Under the pieces are notes generated by a model that ran no database searches, was not told the origin of the DNA, and worked only from the letters and a program-made list of their open reading frames with translations. Shown one piece after another: positions 26,830-34,603 of a DNA stretch of 64,000 bases (position 1 is the stretch's first letter; every line of letters begins with the position of its first letter). A program made the position numbers and the translations under genes. Source of the stretch: Sedimentisphaerales bacterium (lineage in GTDB: Bacteria > Planctomycetota > Phycisphaerae > Sedimentisphaerales > Anaerobacaceae); the NCBI GenBank assembly GCA_016932095.1, contig JAFGDN010000020.1, forward strand, positions 90,746 through 154,745, read 5' to 3'.

Positions 26830-27702
26830 TTACATCAGTTCTTTCCTTTTCATTTTGTAATTAACAAGTTCGCTGCGTTTGGTTCGGGCGGATTCGAGCA
26901 ATCGTTCGATTTTTTTTCTGTCACCGGAGCGAATGGCTTTTTTGAGTTTTGCCAGTTCTTTAATCAGGCGGTCGATACCTTTCGAGATATTTTTGGCGTT
27001 AGTCAGCAGGACGTCGGCCCATATATTAGGAGGGCCGGAGGCGATTCGGGAGCTGTCCATAAAGCCCTTGCCTGCGAATTTTAACTCCTCGGTGTTGCTG
27101 GCGTTGACCAAAGCGGCCGCGGTAATGTGCGGCAAATGACTTACGTTGGCCAAAATGTGGTCATGCTCAGCAGGGGGCATAATTTTAACGAAGCAGCCCA
27201 AAGCCCGCCAGAATCCTTTCAGCGTTTGCACCGATTGCCGATGGGTCGTTTTTGTGGTTGTCAGGATGCAAAGCGCCTTGTCGAAAAGGTCATCTCTGCA
27301 AAATTCAACGCCTCTTTGCTCCGAGCCGGCGATGGGGTGCGAGCCGACATAATAAACGCTTTTTGGGAGGTGCTTTTCAGCCCAGCGGAGGGGCATTAGT
27401 TTTGTTGAGCCGACGTCGGTTACGATACAGCCGGATTTTAATGCGATGGCGATTTCGTGGAATATGCCTTCAAAGGTGCAAACAGGCGTCGCCAGTATCA
27501 CCAAATCGGCCTGTGCCACGGCTGCCCTGATGTCGTCAAAAACCTCGTCAGCCACGTTTAGCCGGCGTGCCTTTGCCCGCGTGCCTGCCCGATGCGAAAA
27601 GCCGGCTGTTGTAACGCCGGCAAGCGCCCTTTTAATCGCCAGGCATATTGAACCGCCCAGCAGACCCAGCCCAATCACGCTTACTTTTCGTAACTTCCGC
27701 AT
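26830..27702 (-). CDS. tyrA: prephenate dehydrogenase
   Basis: A 290-residue NAD-dependent dehydrogenase that converts prephenate to 4-hydroxyphenylpyruvate in tyrosine synthesis. It has the Rossmann motif VIGLGLLGGSI (residues 9-19), the ILATPV strand end near residue 70-75, the DVGSTK motif and the catalytic-site block GSHPIAGSEQRGVE (about residues 121-134) with the His that is essential in TyrA enzymes. No chorismate mutase or ACT domain is fused. The basic C-terminal tail (SARTKRSELVNYKMKRKEL) is unremarkable. A weak promoter may lie at 27879-27905. It is not in an aromatic amino acid operon here. Confidence 0.9.
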   Translation of the reverse strand: MRKLRKVSVIGLGLLGGSICLAIKRALAGVTTAGFSHRAGTRAKARRLNVADEVFDDIRAAVAQADLVILATPVCTFEGIFHEIAIALKSGCIVTDVGSTKLMPLRWAEKHLPKSVYYVGSHPIAGSEQRGVEFCRDDLFDKALCILTTTKTTHRQSVQTLKGFWRALGCFVKIMPPAEHDHILANVSHLPHITAAALVNASNTEELKFAGKGFMDSSRIASGPPNIWADVLLTNAKNISKGIDRLIKELAKLKKAIRSGDRKKIERLLESARTKRSELVNYKMKRKELM

Positions 27703-28022
27703 AGTAAAGACCTTACAAAACCTCGTCTTTCGTCTAACGGTTACGCTGCTCGTCTCGTCAAACGTCTTACGGTTGCGTCCTGCTTGCCGATTTACGATTG
27801 AAGTAACCGATATTTATCCGCCTGTGGCAGATGAGCCGCGCAACCGTAACCGATGAACGTTCGATAGTTGCAGTGAGGATAGTAGTTTTTGGGTATCGGT
27901 GTCAATTTTTTTCTTTGTTTTAAGCAGGACTGATGTTAATATAGGTGCTCACTCGATATCAAATATATAGCTCGAACACATAACAATACGATGACTTTGT
28001 GTCTTGCTGGTGTTCGTAACAA
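27703..28022. other. divergent gap between tyrA and accA
   Basis: About 320 bases. 27720-27800 holds decayed heptamer words (cgtctttcgtctaac, tcgtctcgtcaaacgtc, ggttgcg). A minus-strand TTGACA (27900-27905) with TACTAT 15 bases on (27879-27884) may serve tyrA. On the plus strand TTGTTT and TAATAT 16 bases apart near 27913-27940 are a poor match that could serve accA. Confidence 0.35.
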
Positions 28023-29078
28023 ATGGCAACGACGAAACAAAAACCCGAAAAAATCGGGGACGGCGATTACCTCGATTTTGAGCAGAAAGTGGCGGACATT
28101 GACCGCCAGATAGATGAGCTGCGCCGGTTAAGCTCCGTAAAAGGCATCGATTATTCCGATGAGATTCGCCGGCTTCAGCAGGAACAGGTATTGGAGTTGA
28201 GGCGGGTTTATTCGAATTTGAATGCCTGGCAGACGGTGCAGATAGCCCGCCATCCGAAAAGGCCGTTATTGCCCGATTATCTCAATCTTATGGTCAAGGA
28301 CTTTCGCGAGCTGCACGGCGACAGGTGCTTCGGCAACGACAGGGCGATTGTGACCGGTATGGGTCAGATTGGCCGGGAAAAGGTCCTGGTTGTCGGCCAG
28401 AACAAAGGCAGGGGCCTCAAAGAGAAAATGGCGTGTAATTTCGGCTGCGCTAACCCTGAAGGTTATCGCAAGGCCCTGGCCAAGATGAAATTCGCCGCAA
28501 AATTCGGCATCCCCGTTGTTACGCTTATCGACACGCCCGGCGCATACCCGGGCATAGGCGCCGAGGAGCGAGGCCAGGCGCAGGCCATTGCGATAAACCT
28601 TTTCGAGATGTCGCGATTACCCGTGCCGATAATCTGTATCTGCATCGGCGAAGGCGGCTCGGGCGGAGCTTTGGGAATAGGCGTCGGCGACCGGCTGGCA
28701 ATGCTCGAGTTCGCATATTATTCGGTTATTTCGCCCGAGGGCTGCGCCGCGATTCTCTGGCGCGACGGCTCGGAAGCCCCGAAAGCCGCCGAGGCGCTCA
28801 AGCTTACCGGTAAAGACCTGCTCAAGCTCAAACTTATAGATGAAGTTGTCCCCGAACCTTTAGGCGGCGCTCATCGAAATATCCACGATACCGTCTATAA
28901 CGTCGAGCAATATATCATAAGGACGCTGTCCGTTCTCAAAAACATAAAAACCGATATCCTTCTTGAAAACAGATACAGGAAACTGATGACGATAGGCAGA
29001 GTGGCAGCCCTTCCCACTGGGATTGGCGCAATAGAAACCCCTTGGGCAAAAGACAAGTCCATTCCGGCGAAAGTGTAA
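28023..29078 (+). CDS. accA: acetyl-CoA carboxylase carboxyltransferase subunit alpha
   Basis: A 351-residue AccA, slightly longer than the E. coli protein (319). The N-terminal helical part (DYLDFEQKVADIDRQIDELRRL) and the crotonase-fold core are typical: HPKRPLLPDYL, DFRELHGDR, the acyl-CoA site GGSGGALGIGVGD (near residues 211-224) and SPEGCAAILWRD (about 238-249). With AccD (not in this window) it transfers the carboxyl group from biotin to acetyl-CoA, the first step of fatty acid synthesis in the cytoplasm. No clear Shine-Dalgarno precedes the ATG. It converges on the ribokinase-like gene; the 95-base gap is filled by a palindromic repeat. Confidence 0.95.
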   Translation: MATTKQKPEKIGDGDYLDFEQKVADIDRQIDELRRLSSVKGIDYSDEIRRLQQEQVLELRRVYSNLNAWQTVQIARHPKRPLLPDYLNLMVKDFRELHGDRCFGNDRAIVTGMGQIGREKVLVVGQNKGRGLKEKMACNFGCANPEGYRKALAKMKFAAKFGIPVVTLIDTPGAYPGIGAEERGQAQAIAINLFEMSRLPVPIICICIGEGGSGGALGIGVGDRLAMLEFAYYSVISPEGCAAILWRDGSEAPKAAEALKLTGKDLLKLKLIDEVVPEPLGGAHRNIHDTVYNVEQYIIRTLSVLKNIKTDILLENRYRKLMTIGRVAALPTGIGAIETPWAKDKSIPAKV

Positions 29079-29086
29079 TAACTGAA

Positions 29087-29169
29087 AGAGCACAAGTCAT
29101 AAGTGCACAAGAGCACAAGTAATTATATTCTTTCGACTTGTGTACTTGTGCTCTTTTGCTCTTGTGCAC
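29087..29169. repeat. palindromic heptamer repeat, copy B, in the accA/kinase convergent gap
   Basis: Words gagcaca, agtcata, agtgcac, aagagca open the element. Perfect arms GTGCACAAGAGC (29103-29114) and GCTCTTGTGCAC (29158-29169) can form a long hairpin that could terminate transcription from either side. Copy A is in the SLBB gene (21654-21707). Confidence 0.75.
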
Positions 29170-29173
29170 ATCA

Positions 29174-30142
29174 TTACTCCGGTTCCTGTTTTTGCAAAAG
29201 CTCGATAATTTCGGCCTTTGCGGGCATAGCATCGACCGAGCCGAATTTCGTGCAGGCAATCGCTCCTGCGGCTGAGGCGAATTTGACCGCCTTTCGCAGG
29301 TCGTCGCCGACGGCTAACGACGCGGCTAATGCGCCGGCAAAGGCGTCGCCGGTGCCTGTATGGTCAACAAGCTCAATTTCGTATGCAGGAATGTGGTCGG
29401 CGGAAGTCCTGTCAACGACCATACAGCCGCGTTTGCCCATTGTTATAACCGCGGCCCCTGCACCCCTGGCTACAAGGTCCGAGCCGACTAATTTCGCAGT
29501 GCGGATATTGGCGGTAGAACGCTCGCTAATCATTCCCGCCTCATACAGGTTTGGTATCAGGACGTCAACTGAGAAATATTCAGCCGGCAGTTCTGAAACG
29601 CCGGGTTCAGAACCGGGCTGGCCCAGAGTGCCGGCAGGGTCCAAAATTACCTTTTTACCGTGTAATTTAGCTGTCGCAATCGCTTTAATGACCACTTCTT
29701 TCGGCAGGCGCGCATGTATCAGGCAAATATCGGCCTCGGCGAACGCCTGCTCCGCCGCGTCGATATCCTGCGGCACTAAGGCGATGTTTGCCCCCTCATA
29801 CCGGACGCAGGCGTTTTCACCTTTCGTATCGACCAGCGTCAGGATTACGCCTGTGTTTTTGGCCGTCGCGGTGAAAAGATAATCGGTTTTTACATTATAA
29901 TACTGCTGCAGGATGGATTTTATAAATAAGCCAAAGGGGCAGTTGCCTATTTTGCTGACCAGGTGAACCTCACAGCCGCAAAGGGCCGCTTCAATTGCCT
30001 GATTGAGGCCCTGCCCTGTTGGTGTAAATGATAGTGCCGTGCCCGAGGATGTCTCACCCGCCATCGGCACCTGTGAGCATTTTGCCGCTAGGTCGACATA
30101 CGCGCTGCCGACGACGACAATCTTAGGATTCCTTCCCGACAT
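29174..30142 (-). CDS. ribokinase-like PfkB-family sugar kinase
   Basis: This 322-residue cytoplasmic kinase has both PfkB signatures: the N-terminal VVGSAYVDLAA with the substrate-loop PTGQGLNQA (about residue 43-51, compare GGKGANQA in ribokinase) and the C-terminal catalytic motif VDHTGTGDAFAG (about 266-277) with the base Asp. Ribokinase is the nearest match, but the altered substrate loop leaves the sugar open. The ATG follows AAAGGA by seven bases. A TCGGCTTAAGCCGA palindrome (30169-30182) lies between it and the upstream Ig-like gene, 57 bases away. Confidence 0.85.
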   Translation of the reverse strand: MSGRNPKIVVVGSAYVDLAAKCSQVPMAGETSSGTALSFTPTGQGLNQAIEAALCGCEVHLVSKIGNCPFGLFIKSILQQYYNVKTDYLFTATAKNTGVILTLVDTKGENACVRYEGANIALVPQDIDAAEQAFAEADICLIHARLPKEVVIKAIATAKLHGKKVILDPAGTLGQPGSEPGVSELPAEYFSVDVLIPNLYEAGMISERSTANIRTAKLVGSDLVARGAGAAVITMGKRGCMVVDRTSADHIPAYEIELVDHTGTGDAFAGALAASLAVGDDLRKAVKFASAAGAIACTKFGSVDAMPAKAEIIELLQKQEPE

Positions 30143-30199
30143 TTTGCATCCTTTCCTGCTGCTATGGCTCGGCTTAAGCCGATACGGATTCGTTTGTGA

Positions 30200-31339
30200 C
30201 TAATACTGCTGGCCGACGGAATTTGGCTCTCTGGCGCGTCTCGACCTGCGTTGGGGCTGTTCCTCGCCCTCGGTTCTGTTAATTCTTCTCGGGCGCCGCT
30301 CACGGGTCTGCTGCTGGCGTTCGGCCCGCAACTCATCGTTTAGTTTGGTTATCAGTTTGTTAAGGCGGTCCTGCCTTTGCCTTAAAACGAGCTCTATCGC
30401 CTTAACGGTCTGCTCGGCGTTCTCTGATTCAGCGAGTTTTTGAATGAACCTCAATTCTGCCGCAACCAGCTCGTCTATCGCCCTGACCATGTCCTCTTTT
30501 CGCTCAAGCGGCCCGAGCCACTGCTGCTCTTCGCTTCTGGTTTCTATGTTTATACGGATTAACTCACGCTGGAATGAGTTGAAATCGTTTATGTCAGGAG
30601 CGTCGTCGTTCTTTGATATTTTAATTTCTTCTGCCGGCTGTGGTGTTTGAGCCGGGGCGCTTTCAACAATGGGCGTTGCCTTGCTCGCGGCGGCAGTCGG
30701 GGCGGGGACCGAGCTTATACCGTTAATCGCCTTCGCCTCTTGCAGCATATCCTCAGGTATAAGCGTTGTCTTGCCGTCGCTGCCTTTGGTCGCGAATAAA
30801 ATCACGTATTGTTTTGCCGGCATATTTTTGACGTTCTTGAAGTTATGACGAGTTTCGTCGTTAATGCCGACCTGGTAAACCTTCCCCGGCTCCAGTGTTA
30901 CCGGCAGGGTGCAGGTCGTCTGGGCCTGGTCGAAGGTGGGTGGCGCCGCCATTTTGGGAAGCGTCTGGGCGCTGCCGGTCCAGGACCAGGACTTGTTCAT
31001 CGGCTGGTCAAATGTAACCGTTATTTCTTTTAACGATGGGTCAACGTCGTTTGCAAACGCCGGGGGGCTTGTCTTTATGACAAGCGGAGCCGATGAGGAT
31101 TTTTCCTGACCTGCTGCAGGGGCGTTGGGGTCTTGTGTGGTTGCCTGATTAAATTGCACGGCTGGTTTTGTAGCCGAATCCAATTCTTCCCCTAATGCCA
31201 TTGTTGTGGTCAACTCCCCTAACGATTCGCTGTAAAGCGGCTGACAGTAAAACAGTGAAATTATCGTAGAACATAAGAAAAAAACGCCGATTTTTACGTA
31301 GTTACATCTTTTATTAGCGCCGGAACTTTCCCACTTCAT
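30200..31339 (-). CDS. secreted protein with Ig-like domain and Arg-rich C-terminus
   Basis: A 379-residue protein with a signal peptide or membrane anchor (IGVFFLCSTIISLFYC, about residues 15-30). Residues about 85-185 form a bacterial Ig-like (Big_5-type) domain: IKTSPPAFANDVDPSLKEITVTFDQPMN...ILFATKG. A Pro/Ala linker is followed by a helical region (about 245-335, ...FNSFQRELIRINIETRSEEQQW...) and a very basic tail (ERRPRRINRT...RRSRRAREPN). Function unknown. I start at ATG 31339; a frame extension to 31402 would overlap parB. The basic tail could bind polyanions such as LPS or nucleic acid, which is a guess. Confidence 0.7.
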   Translation of the reverse strand: MKWESSGANKRCNYVKIGVFFLCSTIISLFYCQPLYSESLGELTTTMALGEELDSATKPAVQFNQATTQDPNAPAAGQEKSSSAPLVIKTSPPAFANDVDPSLKEITVTFDQPMNKSWSWTGSAQTLPKMAAPPTFDQAQTTCTLPVTLEPGKVYQVGINDETRHNFKNVKNMPAKQYVILFATKGSDGKTTLIPEDMLQEAKAINGISSVPAPTAAASKATPIVESAPAQTPQPAEEIKISKNDDAPDINDFNSFQRELIRINIETRSEEQQWLGPLERKEDMVRAIDELVAAELRFIQKLAESENAEQTVKAIELVLRQRQDRLNKLITKLNDELRAERQQQTRERRPRRINRTEGEEQPQRRSRRAREPNSVGQQY

Positions 31340-31391
31340 TGCTTTTATGCCTTTCTTTTGCCCTTGTGGGCGATATAGTAAAAATGTTTGT

Positions 31392-32339
31392 TTACACTTC
31401 ATCCGTGCTTGTTACGCCGATTCGTTCCATAATTCTATCAAATTCTTCGAGAGAATGAAACTCAATGACAATCCTGCCGCATTTTCCGTTTTTACGTGTT
31501 TCAATTGCTACGTTGGTGCCAAGGTCTTTGCTGAGGCGGTTTTCGAGGTCCTGGATATGGGCCGGCCTTGTTTTAACTGTTATCTTTTGCTTGTCGCGAT
31601 CGCTGAGGAATATACGCACTAATCGTTCTACCTCCCTGACGCTAAGTCGGCCAGCCATAGCACGGTTGGCGAGTTTGCGACGCACCTCATCGGTAGGCAG
31701 CGCAAGTATCGCACGAGCGTGCCCCATTGTAAGCTGGCTATCGATTAACATTTGCCTTATTTCCGCAGGTAAGTCCAGTAGCCGCAAGAAGTTAGCTATA
31801 ACAGACCGGTCTTCACCGAGCCGGGATGACGCCTCGGCTTGCGTCAGTGAAAGGGAAGTTAAATATTTTTGATAGGCAGTGGCTCGTTCGATAGGATTCA
31901 AGTCCGTTCGGTGTATATTTTCAACTAATGCAAGCTCTATCATATTATCATCTGTTACCTGGCGGATAATTGCCGGAACTGTCGTAATTCCAGCAATCCT
32001 GGCGGCGCGCCAACGACGTTCGCCGGCAATAAGCTGATAACCAGTTCCAGAGCGCCGGACAATTATCGGTTGAATAACGCCATTGGCCTTGATTGAATTT
32101 GCCAAATCAGACAATTCCTGTTCGTTCCAAATAAAACGAACCTGAAAAGGATTTGGCTGAATATCGCTAATGTTGAGCTCCTTAAGTGTATCGCCTAAGT
32201 CCTTTACAGGTAAGGCGTTAGAACCGATTTCCATAAGGGGAACAGGAAGGTGCGTTTTTCCAGTTATAGTAGTTATAGGACCTAACAATGATGCCAATCC
32301 CCTGCCCAAGTGTTTTGGCTTTTCGGTCTTCTCAGTCAT
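31392..32339 (-). CDS. parB: chromosome-partitioning protein ParB
   Basis: A 315-residue CTPase/DNA-clamp protein that loads at parS and spreads to organise the origin region. After KHLGRGLASLLG at residues 9-20, it has the N-terminal CTP-binding domain with QPNPFQVRF, the GERRWRA motif (about residues 107-113), ENIHRTDLNPIERA (about 138-151), the helix-turn-helix QAEASSRLGEDRSVIANFLRLL and a C-terminal dimer domain. The ATG at 32339 is preceded by GAGGAG. Two perfect parS sites lie at 32562 and 33150, upstream. No parA gene is beside it: the next gene upstream is hisA and the next downstream is an unrelated secreted protein. Confidence 0.92.
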   Translation of the reverse strand: MTEKTEKPKHLGRGLASLLGPITTITGKTHLPVPLMEIGSNALPVKDLGDTLKELNISDIQPNPFQVRFIWNEQELSDLANSIKANGVIQPIIVRRSGTGYQLIAGERRWRAARIAGITTVPAIIRQVTDDNMIELALVENIHRTDLNPIERATAYQKYLTSLSLTQAEASSRLGEDRSVIANFLRLLDLPAEIRQMLIDSQLTMGHARAILALPTDEVRRKLANRAMAGRLSVREVERLVRIFLSDRDKQKITVKTRPAHIQDLENRLSKDLGTNVAIETRKNGKCGRIVIEFHSLEEFDRIMERIGVTSTDEV

Positions 32340-32385
32340 TTTCAGCTCCTCATAAATAATTTTATCACAAAGATACCAAGAATTT

Positions 32386-32413
32386 TTCATTGATAATTGA
32401 TTATTGGTGATTA
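32386..32413. repeat. four degenerate heptamers upstream of parB
   Basis: Units ttcattg, ataattg, attattg, gtgatta. A second short run (attatca, ataatca, atcataa) lies at 32465-32485. Confidence 0.55.
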
Positions 32414-32561
32414 GAAAAAGTATCAGTTTTCTAAGATGGATTGAATGCTACTGATGTCAGTCAAATTATCAATAATCAATCATAAATGCTTTTAGTATAT
32501 GTCGGCGCTTTTAACAAAAATCCTGTAGTGAAGCAACGAGAAAATTTATAATACGTAAAAA

Positions 32562-32577
32562 TGTTTCACGTGAAACA
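32562..32577. other. parS centromere site 1
   Basis: TGTTTCACGTGAAACA, the perfect 16-bp palindrome bound by ParB in most bacteria, 222 bases upstream of the parB start. Confidence 0.93.
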
Positions 32578-33149
32578 TTTTGTTATTTATAATTGATGAG
32601 TGGTTATGTTTTGTAAGAAGGTTTATTTGTAAATTTGGCTGGAGCGAAGGTTCCATTTTCACATAGCTTCGCCGGACTGACAGCGTCGTTGAGGGGAGAT
32701 ACGGAGCGAAATGGGCTGGCGCGAAGGGGAAATATGTTAAAATCAACAGATTCCTCGATTTGACAGGCACGCTCGAAATGATAATTTTCAAAAAGCAAAG
32801 TGTTAATTGATGAGTGGATATTGGTAATCGGTGAATAGAGTGGGCCGTGCCCATCTTTCATAATATACTTATCGAAACCTACAACAGCTAATTGAAATTT
32901 GTTGTTTGTTTGGGATTGGAGATTTAGAACATACCTGAGGAGTGCTTACGATAAAAAACGTGTGTCAGGGCTTTCTCAACTTAGTCAGTGTTGCTCAATA
33001 CAATGCATTGGATAACTATGGCTGACAAAGTTTTTAGCTTAATAATGATACTTAGTATTACTTTGCATTACGTCTCGTTATATTATGAAAACGGCCTTAT
33101 CGTTTGTCGAATCTTTGCACAATTGGCAAATGTTTCTGAAAAAGAGGGA

Positions 33150-33165
33150 TGTTTCACGTGAAACA
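33150..33165. other. parS centromere site 2
   Basis: A second perfect TGTTTCACGTGAAACA, 588 bases from the first and 150 bases from the hisA stop. Confidence 0.93.
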
Positions 33166-33314
33166 TTGGAGCAGAATTTAAAATAAGTATTTTGTAATTA
33201 AAACAAATATATTGCTTAGTTAATGTATTCTGGGAAGTCGGATTTATAGTCCTATAATAACAGTGCTGGTGATACAGATATGGCGTTTTATAGGTAAAAA
33301 GTGGGTTGTACGGA

Positions 33315-34037
33315 TTATTCCGAAGATTTGGCTGCTTTTATTGCTTCCGTAAGGTTGATAGTTCCTTCGTATAAAGCCCGGCCAACAATGATGCCGGCAG
33401 CATTGATTGAAACCAATTTTTTGATATCCTCGACGGTTGTGACGCCGCCGGATGCAATAACCGGGACCGGAACGGAGTGAATGAGGGTTTTTGTTCTTTC
33501 GATATTAGGGCCGGCCAACATACCATCTTTGGTAACGTCAGTATAAATAATCGCTGCTATAGGAAGACGAGCGGCTTCTGAGGCAAGCTCAATAAGTGAT
33601 TTTGGATTTTCAGTTCCCCAGCCGGCAGTTACGACGTGAGAACCGCGGGCATCAAGGCCGAGGGCGATTTTTTCCGGGAATTTTCTTGTCATATCGCTGA
33701 ACCACTCGAAATCGGTAACGGCCTGTGTGCCTATTATCACTCGAGCAATACCGAGGTCGAGAAGAGATTTCAAGTCCTGCTCGTGCCGCAGGCCGCCGCC
33801 GACCTCGATTTTAAGTTTGCCTAATTTCGCAATGGCAGAAATGGTAGGGGTGTTGACGGGTCTTCCCACTTTTGCGCCGTCGAGGTCAACTATATGAACC
33901 CATTCAGCGCCCTGGTTTATAAAATCTTCGGCCTGTTTGACGGGATTTTCCTGGTAATTGATTTGGCGATGATAGTCGCCCTGTATCAGGCGGACACATT
34001 TGCCGCCCCTGAGGTCGATAGCTGGTATGATATACAT
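33315..34037 (-). CDS. hisA: phosphoribosylformimino-5-aminoimidazole carboxamide ribotide isomerase
   Basis: A 240-residue (beta/alpha)8 barrel, the usual HisA length, that opens the ProFAR ribose ring in histidine synthesis. It starts IIPAIDLRGGKCVRL with catalytic Asp8, has HIVDLDGAK near residue 47-55, the phosphate-binding EVGGGLRHEQD (about 78-88), the second catalytic Asp in YTDVTKDGML (about residue 130) and the second phosphate loop IASGGVTTVED. DGAKVGRP favours HisA over HisF. The ATG follows a GGGGG stretch by six bases. It stands alone, away from other his genes. Confidence 0.93.
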   Translation of the reverse strand: MYIIPAIDLRGGKCVRLIQGDYHRQINYQENPVKQAEDFINQGAEWVHIVDLDGAKVGRPVNTPTISAIAKLGKLKIEVGGGLRHEQDLKSLLDLGIARVIIGTQAVTDFEWFSDMTRKFPEKIALGLDARGSHVVTAGWGTENPKSLIELASEAARLPIAAIIYTDVTKDGMLAGPNIERTKTLIHSVPVPVIASGGVTTVEDIKKLVSINAAGIIVGRALYEGTINLTEAIKAAKSSE

Positions 34038-34353
34038 TTTTTAGCCCCCTACAAAATCGACACAAGGCGATGACTGTTTATATTTGTTTTTTCATTAGGC
34101 ATTGGGACGCCTGCGCCGGGATAAGCAAACTAACGCAATAAAATTATAAATGCAGCGTTATTACGTTGCAAGCCGAAAAGCGCCGACAAAACACTTGACC
34201 AGCGCAGTCAATTGTAAATAATCAATGTAATAGGTTACGTAAATAGGTTGCGGTTGCGCAGCTCGTATCGGTTGCGTTAAACGTAAAACGTCATCAGAGA
34301 CGCGGCAGTAAAACGAAACGAGCATCACAGCCGTTTGACGAATGACGATTTTC
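34038..34353. other. gap between hisA and tRNA-Ser
   Basis: About 315 bases with no gene. 34225-34345 contains decayed repeat words (ggttacg, ggttgcg, aaacgtaaaacgtc) like those upstream of tyrA. No clear promoter for the tRNA was found. Confidence 0.4.
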
Positions 34354-34442
34354 GGAGAGGTGTCGGAGCGGCTGATCGAGCCGGTTTCGAAAACCGGTGT
34401 GCTCTTTATAGAGTACCGCGGGTTCGAATCCCGCCCTCTCCG
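34354..34442 (+). tRNA. tRNA-Ser, anticodon CGA
   Basis: The acceptor arms GGAGAGG (34354-34360) and CCTCTCC (34435-34441) pair fully, with discriminator G. The anticodon stem CCGGT/ACCGG holds loop TTCGAAA with anticodon CGA at 34388-34390. The long variable arm (tgctctttatagagta) and the T-loop GGTTCGAATCC confirm a class II serine tRNA that reads UCG codons. CCA is not encoded. A GTTGGCC/GGCCAAC hairpin (34442-34458) follows at once and may mark the 3' end or a processing site. Confidence 0.96.
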
Positions 34443-34464
34443 TTGGCCTTTGGCCAACAGAGCA

Positions 34465-34530
34465 GTTGAGCATTTGAACAGTGGGGCAGGCGAAAATGCG
34501 AAACTGCGGTCAACTGTTCTACTGCTCAAC
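34465..34530. repeat. imperfect inverted repeat of heptamer words before nadE
   Basis: The 18-base arms at 34465-34482 (gttgagcatttgaacagt) and 34513-34530 pair at 16 of 18 positions. It lies between the tRNA and the nadE start. Confidence 0.5.
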
Positions 34531-34603
34531 TTTCGGTTTTGTGTCTAAGACAGATTCGGGCCAACCTAACGCCCTTGATAAAAAATTTTCTGTGGTAGTT
34601 CAG

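Larger units (their letters stand above)
32391..33314. other. gene-free parS region between parB and hisA
   Basis: About 920 bases of AT-rich sequence without a convincing gene. It holds two parS sites and two heptamer runs. A plus-strand TTGACA at 32760-32765 with TAATTT 16 bases on could start an RNA, but no RNA family was recognised downstream. No cluster of DnaA boxes (TTATCCACA) was found, so there is no direct sign of oriC here. Confidence 0.5.

Noticed and set aside
32546..32854. Open frame of 102 codons on the minus strand that contains MFHVKH
   Set aside because: The MFHVKH part is only the parS palindrome translated; the rest has no domain, no ribosome site and repeat-like composition.
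32391..33314. parS region as replication origin
   Set aside because: No group of DnaA boxes, no dnaA, dnaN or gidA nearby; only parB/parS supports closeness to the origin.
34481..34603. N-terminal extension of NAD synthetase
   Set aside because: These 41 codons cover a repeat-derived inverted repeat; the family N-terminus MRIGLGQFD starts at 34604.
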